DNA from: Actinia tenebrosa
Lineage: Eukaryota; Cnidaria; Anthozoa; Actiniaria; Actiniidae
Direction of reading: 5' to 3'
Assembly: GCF_009602425.1 (NCBI RefSeq)
Contig: NW_022260544.1
Coordinates: 137,407-201,406, forward strand
DNA: 64,000 nucleotides
In this document: piece after piece, positions 23,954 through 35,466 of the stretch
Position numbering within the stretch: the stretch's first letter is position 1
Layout of the letters: each line of letters starts with the position of its first letter
Made by a program: the position numbers and the translations under genes
The notes under the pieces: model-generated
The model's database searches: none
Seen by the model: only the letters and a program-made list of their open reading frames with translations
What the model was told of the DNA's origin: nothing

Positions 23954-25691
23954 TTAGTTGCAGCTGCTTAAACGTTGGACAAGAATACTTCTTAGAGTCT
24001 GTGTTTCTTTAGTTAGTTCTTCTAGTTGTGCTTTCAGTGCAGCATTAGATTCTATCAGTTCTTTTTCTTTTTGGAATAGTTCCTCTTCCCTTTGCCTTCT
24101 TGTTGCTCTGCAGACTCTAGAGGCAGCATTGTTCTTTATTCTCCTCTGGGTAGCTTTATCACTAGATGTGTGGTTGGCAATTTGCTGTGGTTTGGCTCTT
24201 TTGGCTGCTGGTTCTTCTGTAGCAGGGTTCTTGCATTTAATTGAAGTAACAGTCTCGGGAAAGATTTCACCTGCATCTACCGTAGAGCCTTCAGGGACGG
24301 GTTCTCCAGTGTGTGTCTGATCTTTCTCAAGAAGCTCGAGTATTTGCAGAAGATCAACATCGATGTTGTCAGAAGATGTACTCTCTGCATACGTACTGGT
24401 GTAGTTGCTTGTGTCGCAGGATTCTACTGATAAAACACTTCCAGGGGACAACACAGAGTGAACCTCTGTTGGGTCCTGCATTACAGGTGTAGGTGCTTCT
24501 TCAACTACTTCAATATTAAGAACCTCATCTTCTTGATTATCATTACTAGCAAGTGCAGTTTCTGCAAGGATGCTGTCCAGGTCTGCCATCAAATCTTTGA
24601 TTGCGATAGTTTGAGGCTCTTCCTTGGGCATGAGAATTTCTGGTAGGAGAGTGCATGCGTCTGCATCTACACCGGGTATGAGCTCAGGAAAGAGGTTACT
24701 AAAGTCCATGAATTCTTCAAAGAAGGGATCTGCCATGTCTTGGTCTGGCTGGGAATCGTCAAAACAGCTCCCGCTACTGGGGAACAGCTTGTCTTCTTGT
24801 GTGTCTTCAGTCTTAACGGACACAAAATTTATATCTTTGTTGGATATAATACTGTCAGTTAACTGGCTAAAGTTTTCTGGAAAAAAATTAAAATATTGTA
24901 ATTAAAATTGTGCAATTAAGATTAATTTAATGGAAAAACTATGGGAAAATTCTCATATCTTAGTATTAACTACTCTATTATTACGATATAGATATTATAT
25001 AGATACTATATTTGTAAACTTATCATGTCTAAATAAATATTATCATCATGGCATCTTTTTTTTTCTCTCTCTCTGTCATTTCAATTCACAATAACTAGCT
25101 GGACAAGCATAGGCTTTATTATTATTATTTTAGTGCTAACTAGCACTTCATTGGCTTTTCTGATCGACTGACATATGTAAATTTATTGGAATAATTTCCA
25201 AAACTTTGCAATTAATGCCGTTCGATAACACTCGAAAGGCTTTACATTAATAAAGCCTGATAACTGTCATTGATCTCATTTTAAACAAAAGTTAAAAGTT
25301 TTCTTTTCGTTTATTCTTACCTGTAAATATTTCACTTGATATTGGGGTTTCGTTTGTCGCTTTGTGAGATCCAACGGCGCAGTCGCTCTCGAAGGAATCT
25401 CTTTCGGATTTTACTATTATTTTCTGCTCGATAGGCTCTCGGAACGTACTTCTTGTGGCACCGAATTCGCTTGGAATATCTTCCTTGAATTTCTCCGGTG
25501 CGACAGTGAAGTTGCTTGATTCCTCGACTAGATTGGACGGGCACGGTGACTGCGCTAAAAACACAGTATCCTTCTTGATTTTCGTCTCGATTGTCGTCCT
25601 GCAGTTGAGATTGCTCTGTTCCAAACTGTAGGAACTGTAGCTCCGCGAGGGACAAGAGAAGGGCTTGGATTTGTTCTGATTTTCGATCCAT
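23954..25691 (-). CDS. bZIP transcription factor, subfamily unresolved
   Basis: There are two exons, about 25691-25321 and 24876-23954. Exon 2 ends in a bZIP: basic region KNNAASRVCRATRR (N-x-x-A-S-x-x-C-R), then five leucine heptads (LFQKEKE, LIESNAA, LKAQLEE, LTKETQT, LRSILVQ) and a stop at 23954-23956. An acidic Ser/Thr/Glu-rich region precedes it, as in activation domains. The exon 2 frame continues across a GTAAGA donor (at 25320) and a TTTTTTCCAG acceptor into exon 1, where it stays open to an in-frame TAG near 25790 but has no ATG. The only good exon 1 ATG (25691, MDRKSEQIQALL) is in a frame one base away and ends near 25332. The first ATG in the bZIP frame is in exon 2 (MADPFFEEF, about 24735). 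The start is therefore unresolved between uORF control, non-AUG initiation, frameshifting and a sequence error. The family could be PAR/C/EBP-like or ATF4-like. Confidence 0.8.
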
Positions 25692-26480
25692 TTTGAATTT
25701 GCTGTAAAACAGTATTCTTCGCTTGGTTCTGAAATGTTATCAAACGTTTGTAGTAGAAATGAGATGGTTAGCGCGGATTGGGGGCGCTAACGAGAAGTGA
25801 GCTCGTGAAGTTCTCCCCAGCTTTGGTCAAGAAGCCTTCTTGTTCAACCAGTCAAAGATCGTGTATCCTTCACCAACAAGCGATCAACTTCGCTTCTATC
25901 GGTGAACATGTAAGATTTAGCTGGTCTTGCACTATTTCTACTGATGGTGGTGCAATACATAGACCAAAAATAGTAACATACGAAACCACCAATACGTCAT
26001 TTTCGTCCAATCAGATCATTTTCAAATGATATTTGTTTGGCGTTTACGTCAACCACATAGAAACGAACAACAGGCGATAAGTGGGCGAGCTAATATTCGA
26101 CCTATTTTCTTAGTCAATTTTTGCCTCTCTCCTCCCCGGGTAGGGTGTATTTTAGCAATGATAACCCGAAGAAAGAACTGTTACGTTAGATTCATAGGAA
26201 TATAAGTTAAACCATCGACGAAAAAGCAACACAAAAAGAACGTTAGAAGTCCTATGCTAATGAAAATAGAGGAATATTTGTTTTAGAAGGTTCTAGAATG
26301 ATTATTGGACTGTAACTTTTTCGTCATTTATCTTGGGTTTTCATAAAAATTGTGGAAAAACTTTTTAGCTGATTTTCCCTTAACATTTTTTTTTTTTAAT
26401 TGTGGCATTGGATGATTCTATTAATTAAATTTTTCAAATTTGTTTTTGCTGCAGTTCATTCGTTTTTCATGCTGAAACTT
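25692..26480. promoter_or_regulatory. bZIP 5' flank
   Basis: This stretch lies upstream of the minus-strand bZIP gene and probably contains its promoter. I see no repeat and no convincing coding exon. Confidence 0.35.
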
Positions 26481-26577
26481 GTCTCCCCCACAGCCGCTTT
26501 CAGTGTCGTCACGCAACGCTTTCTCCCCTGAAAGCGTAGCGTTGCGTGACGACACTGAACGCGGCTGTGGGGGAGAC
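26481..26577. mobile_element. Perfect-arm fold-back element with 10-bp flanking repeats
   Basis: Forty-base arms (26481-26520 and 26538-26577) starting GTCTCCCCCACAGCCGC pair almost perfectly around a 17-base loop. The 10-base word ATGCTGAAAC flanks both sides (26469-26478 and 26579-26588). A 9-11 bp target duplication fits Mutator-like transposons; that family call is inference. Confidence 0.8.
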
Positions 26578-26853
26578 TATGCTGAAACGGAATTTCTCTC
26601 TAATGAAGCGGGACGAAACATCGATTGTTAAGGAAGGATAGGGTAAGGCTATAACGTAGATCTACAGCCAATCAAACAGCAGAATGATACTAATTTATCT
26701 AAACAAAATAATTTGCAAGCCCCACGAATGTGAAAATAAGAATAAGTCAATGAAAATAATAACTAATTTCATCGATATTTTTTAAGTTTTGACAAAACTG
26801 ATTTCGAATACTATTGTTGGGCCTCCTGTGGATTTTTATTTTAAAACTAGCCT

Positions 26854-26889
26854 GGTACGTCACATCCGGATGTGACGCAGGCTAGCGTA
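26854..26889. repeat. Short palindrome AGCCTG...CAGGCT
   Basis: About 36 bases form an imperfect palindrome centred on CACATCCGGATGTG, probably the remnant of a fold-back element or a short inverted-repeat tip. Confidence 0.6.
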
Positions 26890-27104
26890 GCCTATTGTAA
26901 CTTTTGTATCCCATGAGCGCGTATTAGAAATAGCGAAATTTCTTTTAGTATTATTTAAAGACTTCAAAATTTAAAACTATTTAGCTGGCGCGGTTAAGTT
27001 GGAAGATGTAATTTCCTTGACGACGGCATTTCTGTCGTCTGTCAGATAGATTGACAGACTGTAGATGTGATGACCCTAGTCGGTGGCTGCGCAGAAGACT
27101 ACGT

Positions 27105-27275
27105 CTGCGGGTCATTGACTTTCTGTCTGTCGGATGAATTGTCTGTCTGGCTGATAGATTGTCTGTCTGTCTGTCTGATAGATTGTCTGTCTGATGGGTT
27201 GTCTGTCTGTCTGATGGATTGTCTGTCTGTCTGAGGGATTGTCTGTCTGTCTGATGGATTGTCTGTATGTCCAAC
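27105..27275. repeat. TGTCTGTCTGATGGATTG minisatellite
   Basis: About nine imperfect units of TGTCTGTCTGAT(G/A)GATTG. The CAGACAGACA-rich minus-strand frames are simple-sequence artefacts. Confidence 0.9.
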
Positions 27276-27473
27276 GGGATAGGAAAGATTCACTGATTTA
27301 CTGTCGAATAAAACAAGCTGTTTGCTAATCTGACGTTTACTTTTTCTTCCTTAATTTAGATTACTGCTCTTTATTCTTGACTGTTGGATCAATATCAGTT
27401 AACTGTGGTTGTAAATGTCAGTGGGGACTTGGTAAGTTTGGTAGTACTTTATTATGCTTACCACTGACTGTGA

Positions 27474-27929
27474 GTTAGCCGTTCCCTGACTTAGATCAGT
27501 CCAGAGGTTGTTTCAGGGTTCAATCTGTGAGTTAGGCGTCCCCTGACTTACATCAACCCAGAGGTTGTTTCAGGGTTCTATTTGTGAGTTAGCCATGCCC
27601 TGACTTAGATCAACCCAGAGGTTGTTTCAGGGTTCTATCTGTGAGTTAGCCATGCCCTGACTTAGATCAGCCCAGTGGTTGTTTCAGGGTTCTATCTGTG
27701 ATTTAGGTGTGCCCTGACTTAGATCAACCCAGAGATTGTTTCAGACTTCAAATCTGTGAGTTAGGCGTGCCCTGACTTAGATCAACCCAGAGGTTGTTTC
27801 AGAGTTCGATCTGTGGGTTAGGCGTGCCCTGACTTAGATCAACCCAGTGGTTGTTTCAGGGTGCGATCTGTGAGTTAGGCGTGCCCTTCCGGACTTTGTT
27901 CAGCCCTGAGGTTGTTTTAAGGTATCGAT
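27474..27929 (+). repeat. 57-bp tandem satellite, eight units
   Basis: Units start GTTAGCCATGCCCTGACTTA and contain CCCAGAGGTTGTTTCAGGGT; the period is 57 bases and the last unit is degenerate. The same unit occurs inverted at 11150-11400 and 37070-37165, and twice in the tail of the SINE at 2226-2500. Confidence 0.9.
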
Positions 27930-28673
27930 AGAAATTGAATGTCTAGGCTAATAAAACTTGCGCAAATCGACTTTTGATCATCAATGTCGCCCTTTGCTCC
28001 AAAAGGTCTATAAACAGAGTTTATCCTTCACCTACCCTCAATATTATTTAGATTATCATATCAAAACCATTCCGTATGATTGCGCACTCGGAATCAAACT
28101 CTCTATATGATATACTTTTTGTGAAATTTCTTGTTCCATTTAACTGAAGAAATACTTTACTTCGTTTCAAAAGAGGGGGTGAGTTCCACGACTCGTTGTA
28201 CGTGGCATATAGCTGTAGTAATCCCCTCTCGCTTACTATACTATAATGAATTATTCATAAGTTAAAGCTAAACACCTGAATTATTTATCAAAACACCATG
28301 AATAGAAAACATAACATTTGTTAAAAAACAACCAAAACAAAAGAAAAACATTGTCAATCTAAAGCTAAATATTTACGAGACTAAATCACAAACAAAAGTC
28401 TCGTTATTAATACAAAATCCACCCACCAAGTTGAGTAAAAAATGCGTTATTTTCGAGGTTTTGGCCAGTTGAAGGTAGTTTTTTCCAAGCAGGTTGCAAA
28501 AACTGGTGTCACAATCTAATCAATTTTTCAGGCTTCACAAACCGTTTTCTAATTGTCATTGTCATTTTCTTTCATGCCAACAAAGGCTATTATCCCATTC
28601 ACAGTGGAGCTTATGTTTATAGATTATTCCTCGATTATCAATATAGAATAACAGATAACGATCCATTCACACT
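27930..28673 (+). promoter_or_regulatory. 5' flank of the NR2F-like gene
   Basis: AT-rich DNA without open frames separates the satellite from the receptor ATG. It probably contains the promoter and 5' UTR. No specific site is convincing. Confidence 0.35.
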
Positions 28674-31150
28674 ATGGATGAACTTAGTGACTCCCTAGTT
28701 CATAGTTTACCGCTTAGTGTGTTTGACTCCGTGACCCAACCAGGAACCTTGAGCGAGGGTAATTCTTCAGCCAACTCCTTTGGACCAGAAGAGACTAACC
28801 CACTTCATTCAGACTGTTCGTACGCCAATGAACAGCAAGAGAATTCGTCCCCAAAGATTTCTGTCGACTGTGCGGTTTGTGGTGATAAATCATCAGGCAA
28901 ACATTATGGAATTTTCACGTGTGAAGGATGCAAGAGTTTTTTCAAACGGAGTATAAGACGGAATCTCACTTACACTTGTAGATCGGTTCGTAACTGCCCT
29001 GTTGATGTACAAAGCAGAAATCAGTGTCAGTATTGTCGTTTGAAGAAATGTTTGAAAGTAGGAATGAGAAAAGAAGGTAGGTAATAAACAAGTTTCTCTC
29101 AGTTTTTCTATTTTTTCTTTAACACATTATTTAGTGACGTTATACATTATTATTATTCCAAACCAAGAAAATGCACAGTATATTTTATTTTTAGACACTT
29201 TTTATTTTCTATTTATTTATTTATTTATATTTCGTTTTCCACAATAAGTGGTGTTTTGTTCTAAGTTTTTATTAAGACTCTTTGTTTTTTGTAACAATTT
29301 TGATTTTTTATTCTTTGTTAATTTTCAGACAATGACCACATTATTTAATAATGAACACACCAGCTATTCTTTTACTATAAACCGTTACGCTATGAAAAGA
29401 TCATTTCAATTTTAAATTTTCATTCATTTTTTCATTCAGATGTCATTCAAAATGGAGCGTTTTCACTTAGTCTCTCTAGAGAGTTAGCTGACAAGAGATA
29501 TGGCAACCATATTGGCGTACCTAACAAAATAAGCTAGTGACAAAGTTATTGTTAAAGGTACACCAATATGGCGGCTGTGACGGCGTGTGAAAACTCTCTA
29601 TACATTGTCCCAGTTAAAATATTTACTCATACTTTATGTAATTTCTTTGTACAGCGGTCCAAAAAGGCAGAGTACCAACCAGCCAATCAGATAACGTCTC
29701 CATGTCTTTACAATTTAACGATCTCCATGGCAATCAGTCGTTCTATTCCAGTTACATCACTCTTCTGTTACGAGCTGACACTATCGCTCGCTATCAGCAA
29801 TCCCTTACGCTACCATCAAGTATCAATGGACTAGAAAATACGCCCGAGCTTGCCGCGCGGCTGCTTGTGTCCGCGGTAGAATGGGCCAAGAATATTCCTT
29901 TTTATTCAGACTTCTCTATCACTGATCAGGCAATTCTGCTCCGATCTTGCTGGAGTGAACTGTTTATATTAAACGCTGCCCAGCACTGTTCGCCGTTTCA
30001 CTTTGCTCCACCGTTGAGCAACTCTACTCCCAACGGCACGGATTTTCCTGCCAGTAGTATGATCTCTGCGTTCGATTGTCAAAACAGCAACATGAAGTTG
30101 TTTGAGGAACAGGTGGACAAGCTGAGGGGACTGCAGATCGACTCCGCGGAGTTTGCCTGCTTGAAAGCCATCGTTCTCTTCAATCCAGGTATTTCAGCTT
30201 ATATTCAGATTGTCTTACTATAGCGATAATAAGAATAGAACGCTGCACTGTTTGGTTATAGACTCGTGTTAGTGCCAAAATATTAACAAATACCAACAGT
30301 AAAGTAAAGAATGCACGACTCCAGTAATAGAAACACTTTATTCTGCACAAAATCGAGGTTAATAGACCTCTTTAGCTTCGTATTCAAATTGCAAATTTCA
30401 GATCACGTGACATTCCCTTGATAATTGTTCTTTTATGACAAACATGTTAAAATATTTACACATGAAAGAATTAACTCCCAAGAGTGGCATCACATGGTCT
30501 GAAATGTGCACAACAAACAACGAAGCTGAAGAGGTCTACTCTGAGCCACAGAGATTGGAAATAAATATTCACAGTAGACAGTACTATAGAACGATTTCAC
30601 AGCAGCTACGTTGGATGGCAAGAACATTTCAATGTTTTTGCAAAACAAGAGATTTTAGTTTCCTAAAAAGTCAATTTTTTGTCCTTCAGCATGCCTGCCG
30701 TGAAATCGTCCTAGATTCAAAAAATCTTGGTTGGAAAGGCAGAACAAATTTTTGTTAAAGCATGTAAAAGTCAATTATTTCATGGACATTTTTCTTGTTC
30801 GTCTATTAGATTCTCAAGGGCTTTCAAATACTGGTCAAGTAGAGAATCTACAAGAACGTACCCAGACTGCACTGGAGGACTATATTAGGACCCAGTTCCC
30901 TAATCAAAGCACACGGTTTGGAAAACTCCTTCTCAGGCTCCCTGCTCTTCGGCTTCTCCGCACGGTCGCTGTTGAAGAGCTTTTCTTTTCAAGACTGGGA
31001 ATGGGATGTAATGTTGATAGTTTAGTCAATGAGATGCTACTGTCGAGTATTGGGGGCCCTGTGGCGGGAAATTGGTATCCGCTGCAAAATGGGAATATGA
31101 ATGGGATGATGAATATGAATGGGATGATGAATGGAATAACGCAGATGTAA
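28674..31150 (+). CDS. NR2F: NR2F (COUP-TF)-like nuclear receptor
   Basis: Three exons, 28674-29076, 29655-30188 and 30810-31150, total 1278 bases and 425 residues. The DNA-binding domain is in exon 1: [15 protein letters not shown]-box CEGCKS, second finger ending [14 protein letters not shown]. The hinge AVQKGRVP across the first junction is typical of COUP-TF. The ligand-binding domain has [18 protein letters not shown] and [11 protein letters not shown], both close to COUP-TF, and the C-terminal helix reads LVNEMLLSS like the COUP-TF AF-2. The protein ends in a Met/Asn/Gly tail. COUP-TFs bind direct-repeat response elements and mostly repress, often in neural development. Both introns are phase 1, as in the convergent paralogue at 32211-35466. 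Intron 1 carries a fold-back element near 29457-29595. Confidence 0.93.
29457..29595. mobile_element. Fold-back MITE in NR2F intron 1
   Basis: GCGTTTTCAC at the left pairs with GTGTGAAAAC at the right, and ACCATATTGGCGTACCTAACAA pairs with TTGTTAAAGGTACACCAATA inside. No coding capacity. It ends about 60 bases before the exon 2 acceptor. Confidence 0.65.
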
Positions 31151-31222
31151 ATGAACATCATGAAAATCAGTCAGCCGAATATCAGTTGTCTGTCTGTCTG
31201 GACAGGAAGCGTGGTCTAGGCG

Positions 31223-31236
31223 AATAAATAGCCCGA

Positions 31237-31268
<32 letters not shown>
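31223..31268 (+). terminator. AATAAA poly(A) signal followed by a genomic A run
   Basis: AATAAA at 31223-31228 lies 73 bases past the NR2F-like stop. It is followed ten bases later by about 31 A residues. The hexamer is a good polyadenylation signal; the encoded A run is unusual at that place. Confidence 0.6.
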
Positions 31269-31270
<2 letters not shown>

Positions 31271-32210
31271 AGAAGAAAGAAAAAATACATATGGATGAGT
31301 ATCAGTCATAGAAAACTTTATACAATTCCTCTTCCTAATGATACTATTAAAACCTCTGTAAGAAAATTTATGTAAAATTTATAAGGTTGATGTTAAAAAG
31401 CTATTAAGAATTCTTAGGAGTTTAATAAATGAGTTTAATAAAAAACTAAGAAAATAAAAAGAAGAGAAATAGATTTTAAAATGTTGTCAAAAAACTGTTC
31501 TATTAAAAGATAGGGTGCAGTTTTTTTAAATTTGAATCATCTAATGTTCGTTCCAATAGTACTGTAGGCTAATTACACAAGATAGATATATAGTCTCATT
31601 GCGCATACCATGAAAGAAGCAACCGCTGGTCATTGATATCATCTAAAATATCTTTATTGATGCAATATACTCTTTCATTCTAATTGTTCACACATTATTT
31701 TTTGTCTTTTGATAACTTTTTGTAAAATACGTTTCTAATATTCTATAGTATAATCTCTTTATTTAAGTATATGAATATATATATGATATATAAATATTTT
31801 TTTGATTATTATTTTACCTACAAACTCTATTTTCAAATGTATTCCTTTTGCTTTTTTCTACTAATATTCTAGATAAATAGGGTAATAAAAACACTGGTAA
31901 CAAAAGTGCGTCGCATGGAACTATGGGACAGTTGGTTTAACATCAGCCCCACAATTCCAAGCGGGAAAATCTTCCTTATGTTCCAGAGATGATCAGTCTC
32001 TGCTGCAAGAGTTTATGAAAATCTCTAAGAGATTCTATTTCTTTAATCTAAATTCATTTCCTCCTCTACTATTACAGAGGGAGGGGTGAGGAGATTTTCA
32101 GCCTCGAAGCGTTAGAATATTTTTTCTCTTAAACCAAAGTTACTTAACTGTTTAAGATTAATTTTTACTTGTCTAAAATCATCTTTGACACTTAGTCCTT
32201 ATTCAAAACT

Positions 32211-32673
32211 TCATGTTCCTTTGTTGGCCAAAGCAGCAAGCGTAGTAGGGTTCGCCACAGTGTTAGTCAGCATTTTTCGTAGTACGTCACCCATAGATGC
32301 GCCGCGCAGAACATCTGCGAAAAACAGCTGCTCAATGACAGTGGGCTCGACCTTTCTCAGCGATGACAGCATCAGTAGAAGTTTACCAAAGCGGGTGGGT
32401 TGGGTAGGATACTGAGTGCGAATGTATTGTTCGAGAGAACTTTGGGAAGTGTCTTGCAGAACCTCGACCTGGCGCGGCTGACTGATGAGTGAACCATCTG
32501 GAAGAAACATTATTAGGATTGCTTAACGGTTTTCTAAATTTATCCTTGCCGTTCTTCCTTCCTCCCTTCCTTCCTGCCTTCCTTCCTGCCTTCCTTCCTC
32601 CCTCCCTTCCTCCCTCCCTCCCTTCCTCCCTCCCTCCCTTCCTTCCTTTCTTTCTTCCTTCCTTCCTTCCTTC

Positions 32674-32754
<81 letters not shown>

Positions 32755-35466
32755 TCCCTTCCTTCCTTTCTTTCTGTGCGGTACTATTGTTACCCACTTT
32801 TCTTCTTGCTGTCCTGCCTTTTCTCTCGTTCTTCATCGTTTCCCCGGCCTCTATTTTTTCCTTTTCTTGTTATTGATTTTTTGTTGATTTTTCTTTTCCC
32901 ATTTCTCTATTTTCCTTTCCTTTCATTTTCTTTTCTTTTTTATAACTCATTTTTTCCTTTCATTCAGTATTTCATTTACTTATCTGTTCAAAACAGCACA
33001 ATGCTTTTTTCAATATTTTCTTTTGTTTTTTGCTTTTGTACTTTCTTTTCCCATTTCTCCATTTTCTCTTTCATTCAGTATTTCTTTCAGTATTTCATTC
33101 ACTTACCAGCTCGAAACAGCACGATACACTTGAGGTGAAAGTGCTCTGTCATGTCCATGCCAAGATTTCTTATTCTTTCCTCTTGTTCCTGGAACATCCT
33201 GGCATATTCCATTCTCTTCAATATCACCTCCATCGAAAGCTGCTTGGTTTGCGCATTGATTGTCGAGTACATCTGCTGTACATACATCTGTAATGGACTG
33301 CGGGCTGCTTCGAGGAGAAACAAATCGCTCCAGGCCATTTTGAGGAGAGTTATCTGGTCATTCTCGATCAAATGGTTGAAAGTTGTTAGCTTCTTTGCCC
33401 AATCCATCATAGAGAAGAGCACGTTGGCAGCGAGCTCGTAAGCAACGTCGGGTCTTGTCTGGTTGATTGGAATCATACCCATTGGAATGAATGGTGACTG
33501 AAACACTGTCAGAGGAAACATACCCTGTGCGTACATTGTGTTCATGTCCCCGTAAAAGGGAAACTGGAAGTTTGGAAATGATGGTAGCTTTGTCGTCTGG
33601 ACAGCTGAGAAATAAGAAAATTTTGTCAATGTCATGCATAGCTACTGATGAGGTCATATCTAAAGACAACAAGCACTAAATTTCTTCAAATGATTAATCT
33701 TTCAGTCCTTTATAAACAAATCACACTTGACAACGCCAAAACCTGCTTAACAACCTAGCTTGGGGTGGCCACATAGTGCCTTAAGGGGCGATGCACGTGG
33801 ATCTATAACGAAACACGCGTGCGCTACGAACGTTCAATTTTTTATTTAACGTTCAAAATTGTAAAATTTTCAGCAAGCTTGTCTGCCTAAATTTTTTTTG
33901 CCATTCTAGATCTTTCAAGGAAAAGTTTACAAGCTAATCCGCCTACATTTTTTATCATCTTGAAGGCCGCTTTCCTTTGGGAATCACAATCCTCTGTTTC
34001 AAACTGACGAAAACTGATTTTTGAACTGTTTTTTCTTATGGTTAATTTCTGCACGTAAGTTTGACCGATTTCTTTAATGTTTGGCTTGTATAACGTAAAG
34101 CGTGAGACACAAAGGTTAGAGTTCGTCCTCGTTGGCCTTGTGCTACTACCTGTCTTGCTATTCATTGCATGCTGCCGGCTTTGTTGTCGAAAGCTGGTAC
34201 CTTTTTCCCTTTTTCATTCAGCTATTGAAAAGTCAAAAACAAATATTTACTTTACATTTCCTACTCTTTGAAAAATATTCCTGTAAATTCTACTGTAATA
34301 AGAAAGAGGGATTCATTATTATTTTTTAGCATTTTTTAATACTATCCTGTTGGTATATACTAACAGATACTCATTCTCATCAAGGGGCTTTTAAAATCAG
34401 AATCAAAATATATTTATAATTCCTTTTTTGTGTTATCATTATTTTCTATATGACAACGTCCTCGTAATTAGATATATCTTAAACCTTTACAAAATAGTAT
34501 TTTTAAAATCTTCTTTTCAAAAAGGGGGAAAATTCCGAAAGATTGCACGACGCATTGCGGTAGAATATTATATAGTCTATTTTAATGTGAATTTGCTTTA
34601 CTTTCCTTCTATTTGTCACATTTTTCGAGAATAGAGTCCACTAATTTAGAAACAAAGTTATCCCAGTGCACTTGTGTCTTAATGTTTTTATCTCAATGCA
34701 ATATACGGAAACACGACAGTCGAGTAAGCCGCGATGTGCGTGTATGATGACTGAATTCTTTGATGATTTACTGTTCATTTTGATAACTTTTTAATTAATC
34801 TAATAACCTTATTTTATAAACATTATAACACTATTGAATTAAGTGTATCATTTTCTTTGTGAGTTGTTTAGAAAGAGCGAGAAAGCAAGATAAGGCCGAG
34901 AAGAATACAATGATTTCAGTGGTAACGAAAACTCGTGGTAAAAACGTGTCTAAATATTTTCCATTTTGTATTTTTTACGTTTGAAAATCGATCGTAAGAC
35001 CTTACGGAGCTAAAAGACTTGTTCTATTTTTTTTTTGTTTTTGTTTAAGACTTTTATTTGCCCTAGATTAAAGTTACTATCTCGACAGCTATCTATTGTT
35101 AGCAGAGGTAGACTACAAAAGTTAATACAAAAGTTAACAAAACATTGTTGGATTGTTTTGAAAACATCTCTGTGTTTTACCTTCTTTTTTCATGCCTGTA
35201 TCGAGACATTTCTGGAACCTACAAGCCGGACAACGACTTCTGCTATGTCGATCAATATGGCAGTTGTTTTGTCCCCGGCATGTATAGCTCGTACTGTTAC
35301 GAACCGTTCTCTTAAAGAAGCTCTTGCAACCTTCACATGTACTCACGCCGTAATGTTTCCCTGTGGACTTATCACTACAAACTGCACACTCAACTTTTTC
35401 TTCGGGCTTGGATTTGGTCTGTACTTGTTTAACCTCAACAGGAGGAATATCCATACATGTTGTCAT
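32211..35466 (-). CDS. Divergent NR2-family nuclear receptor
   Basis: Three exons, 35466-35181 (from the ATG), 33604-33107 and 32497-32211, total 1071 bases and 356 residues. The DNA-binding domain reads [15 protein letters not shown]-box CEGCKS, second finger [14 protein letters not shown]. The hinge AVQTTKLP crosses the first junction. The ligand-binding domain has [20 protein letters not shown], and the last exon has [14 protein letters not shown] and [10 protein letters not shown]. The AF-2 helix is DVLRKMLTN, weaker than in COUP-TF. The P-box, hinge and phase-1 introns place it in NR2, and it looks like a diverged paralogue of the NR2F-like gene that faces it. The ATG at 35466 follows a CGCTAG acceptor, so an upstream exon is likely. 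A minus-strand frame at about 35794-35597 (MDTYPTPVVL) may be part of it but could not be joined. Confidence 0.88.
32545..32775. repeat. (CTTC/CTTT)n pyrimidine tract
   Basis: A long CCTTCCTTCC then CTTTCTTT run lies in the last intron of the minus-strand receptor, just upstream of its final acceptor. On the gene strand it is a GAAAG purine tract. Length is likely variable. Confidence 0.95.

Noticed and set aside
27099-27293. Repetitive Asp/Arg/Gln/Thr frame
   Set aside because: It comes from the TGTCTGTCTGAT minisatellite and has no neighbouring exon support.
32489-32887. Leu/Pro/Phe-rich and Lys/Glu-rich frames in the receptor intron
   Set aside because: Both are translations of the CTTC/CTTT tract.
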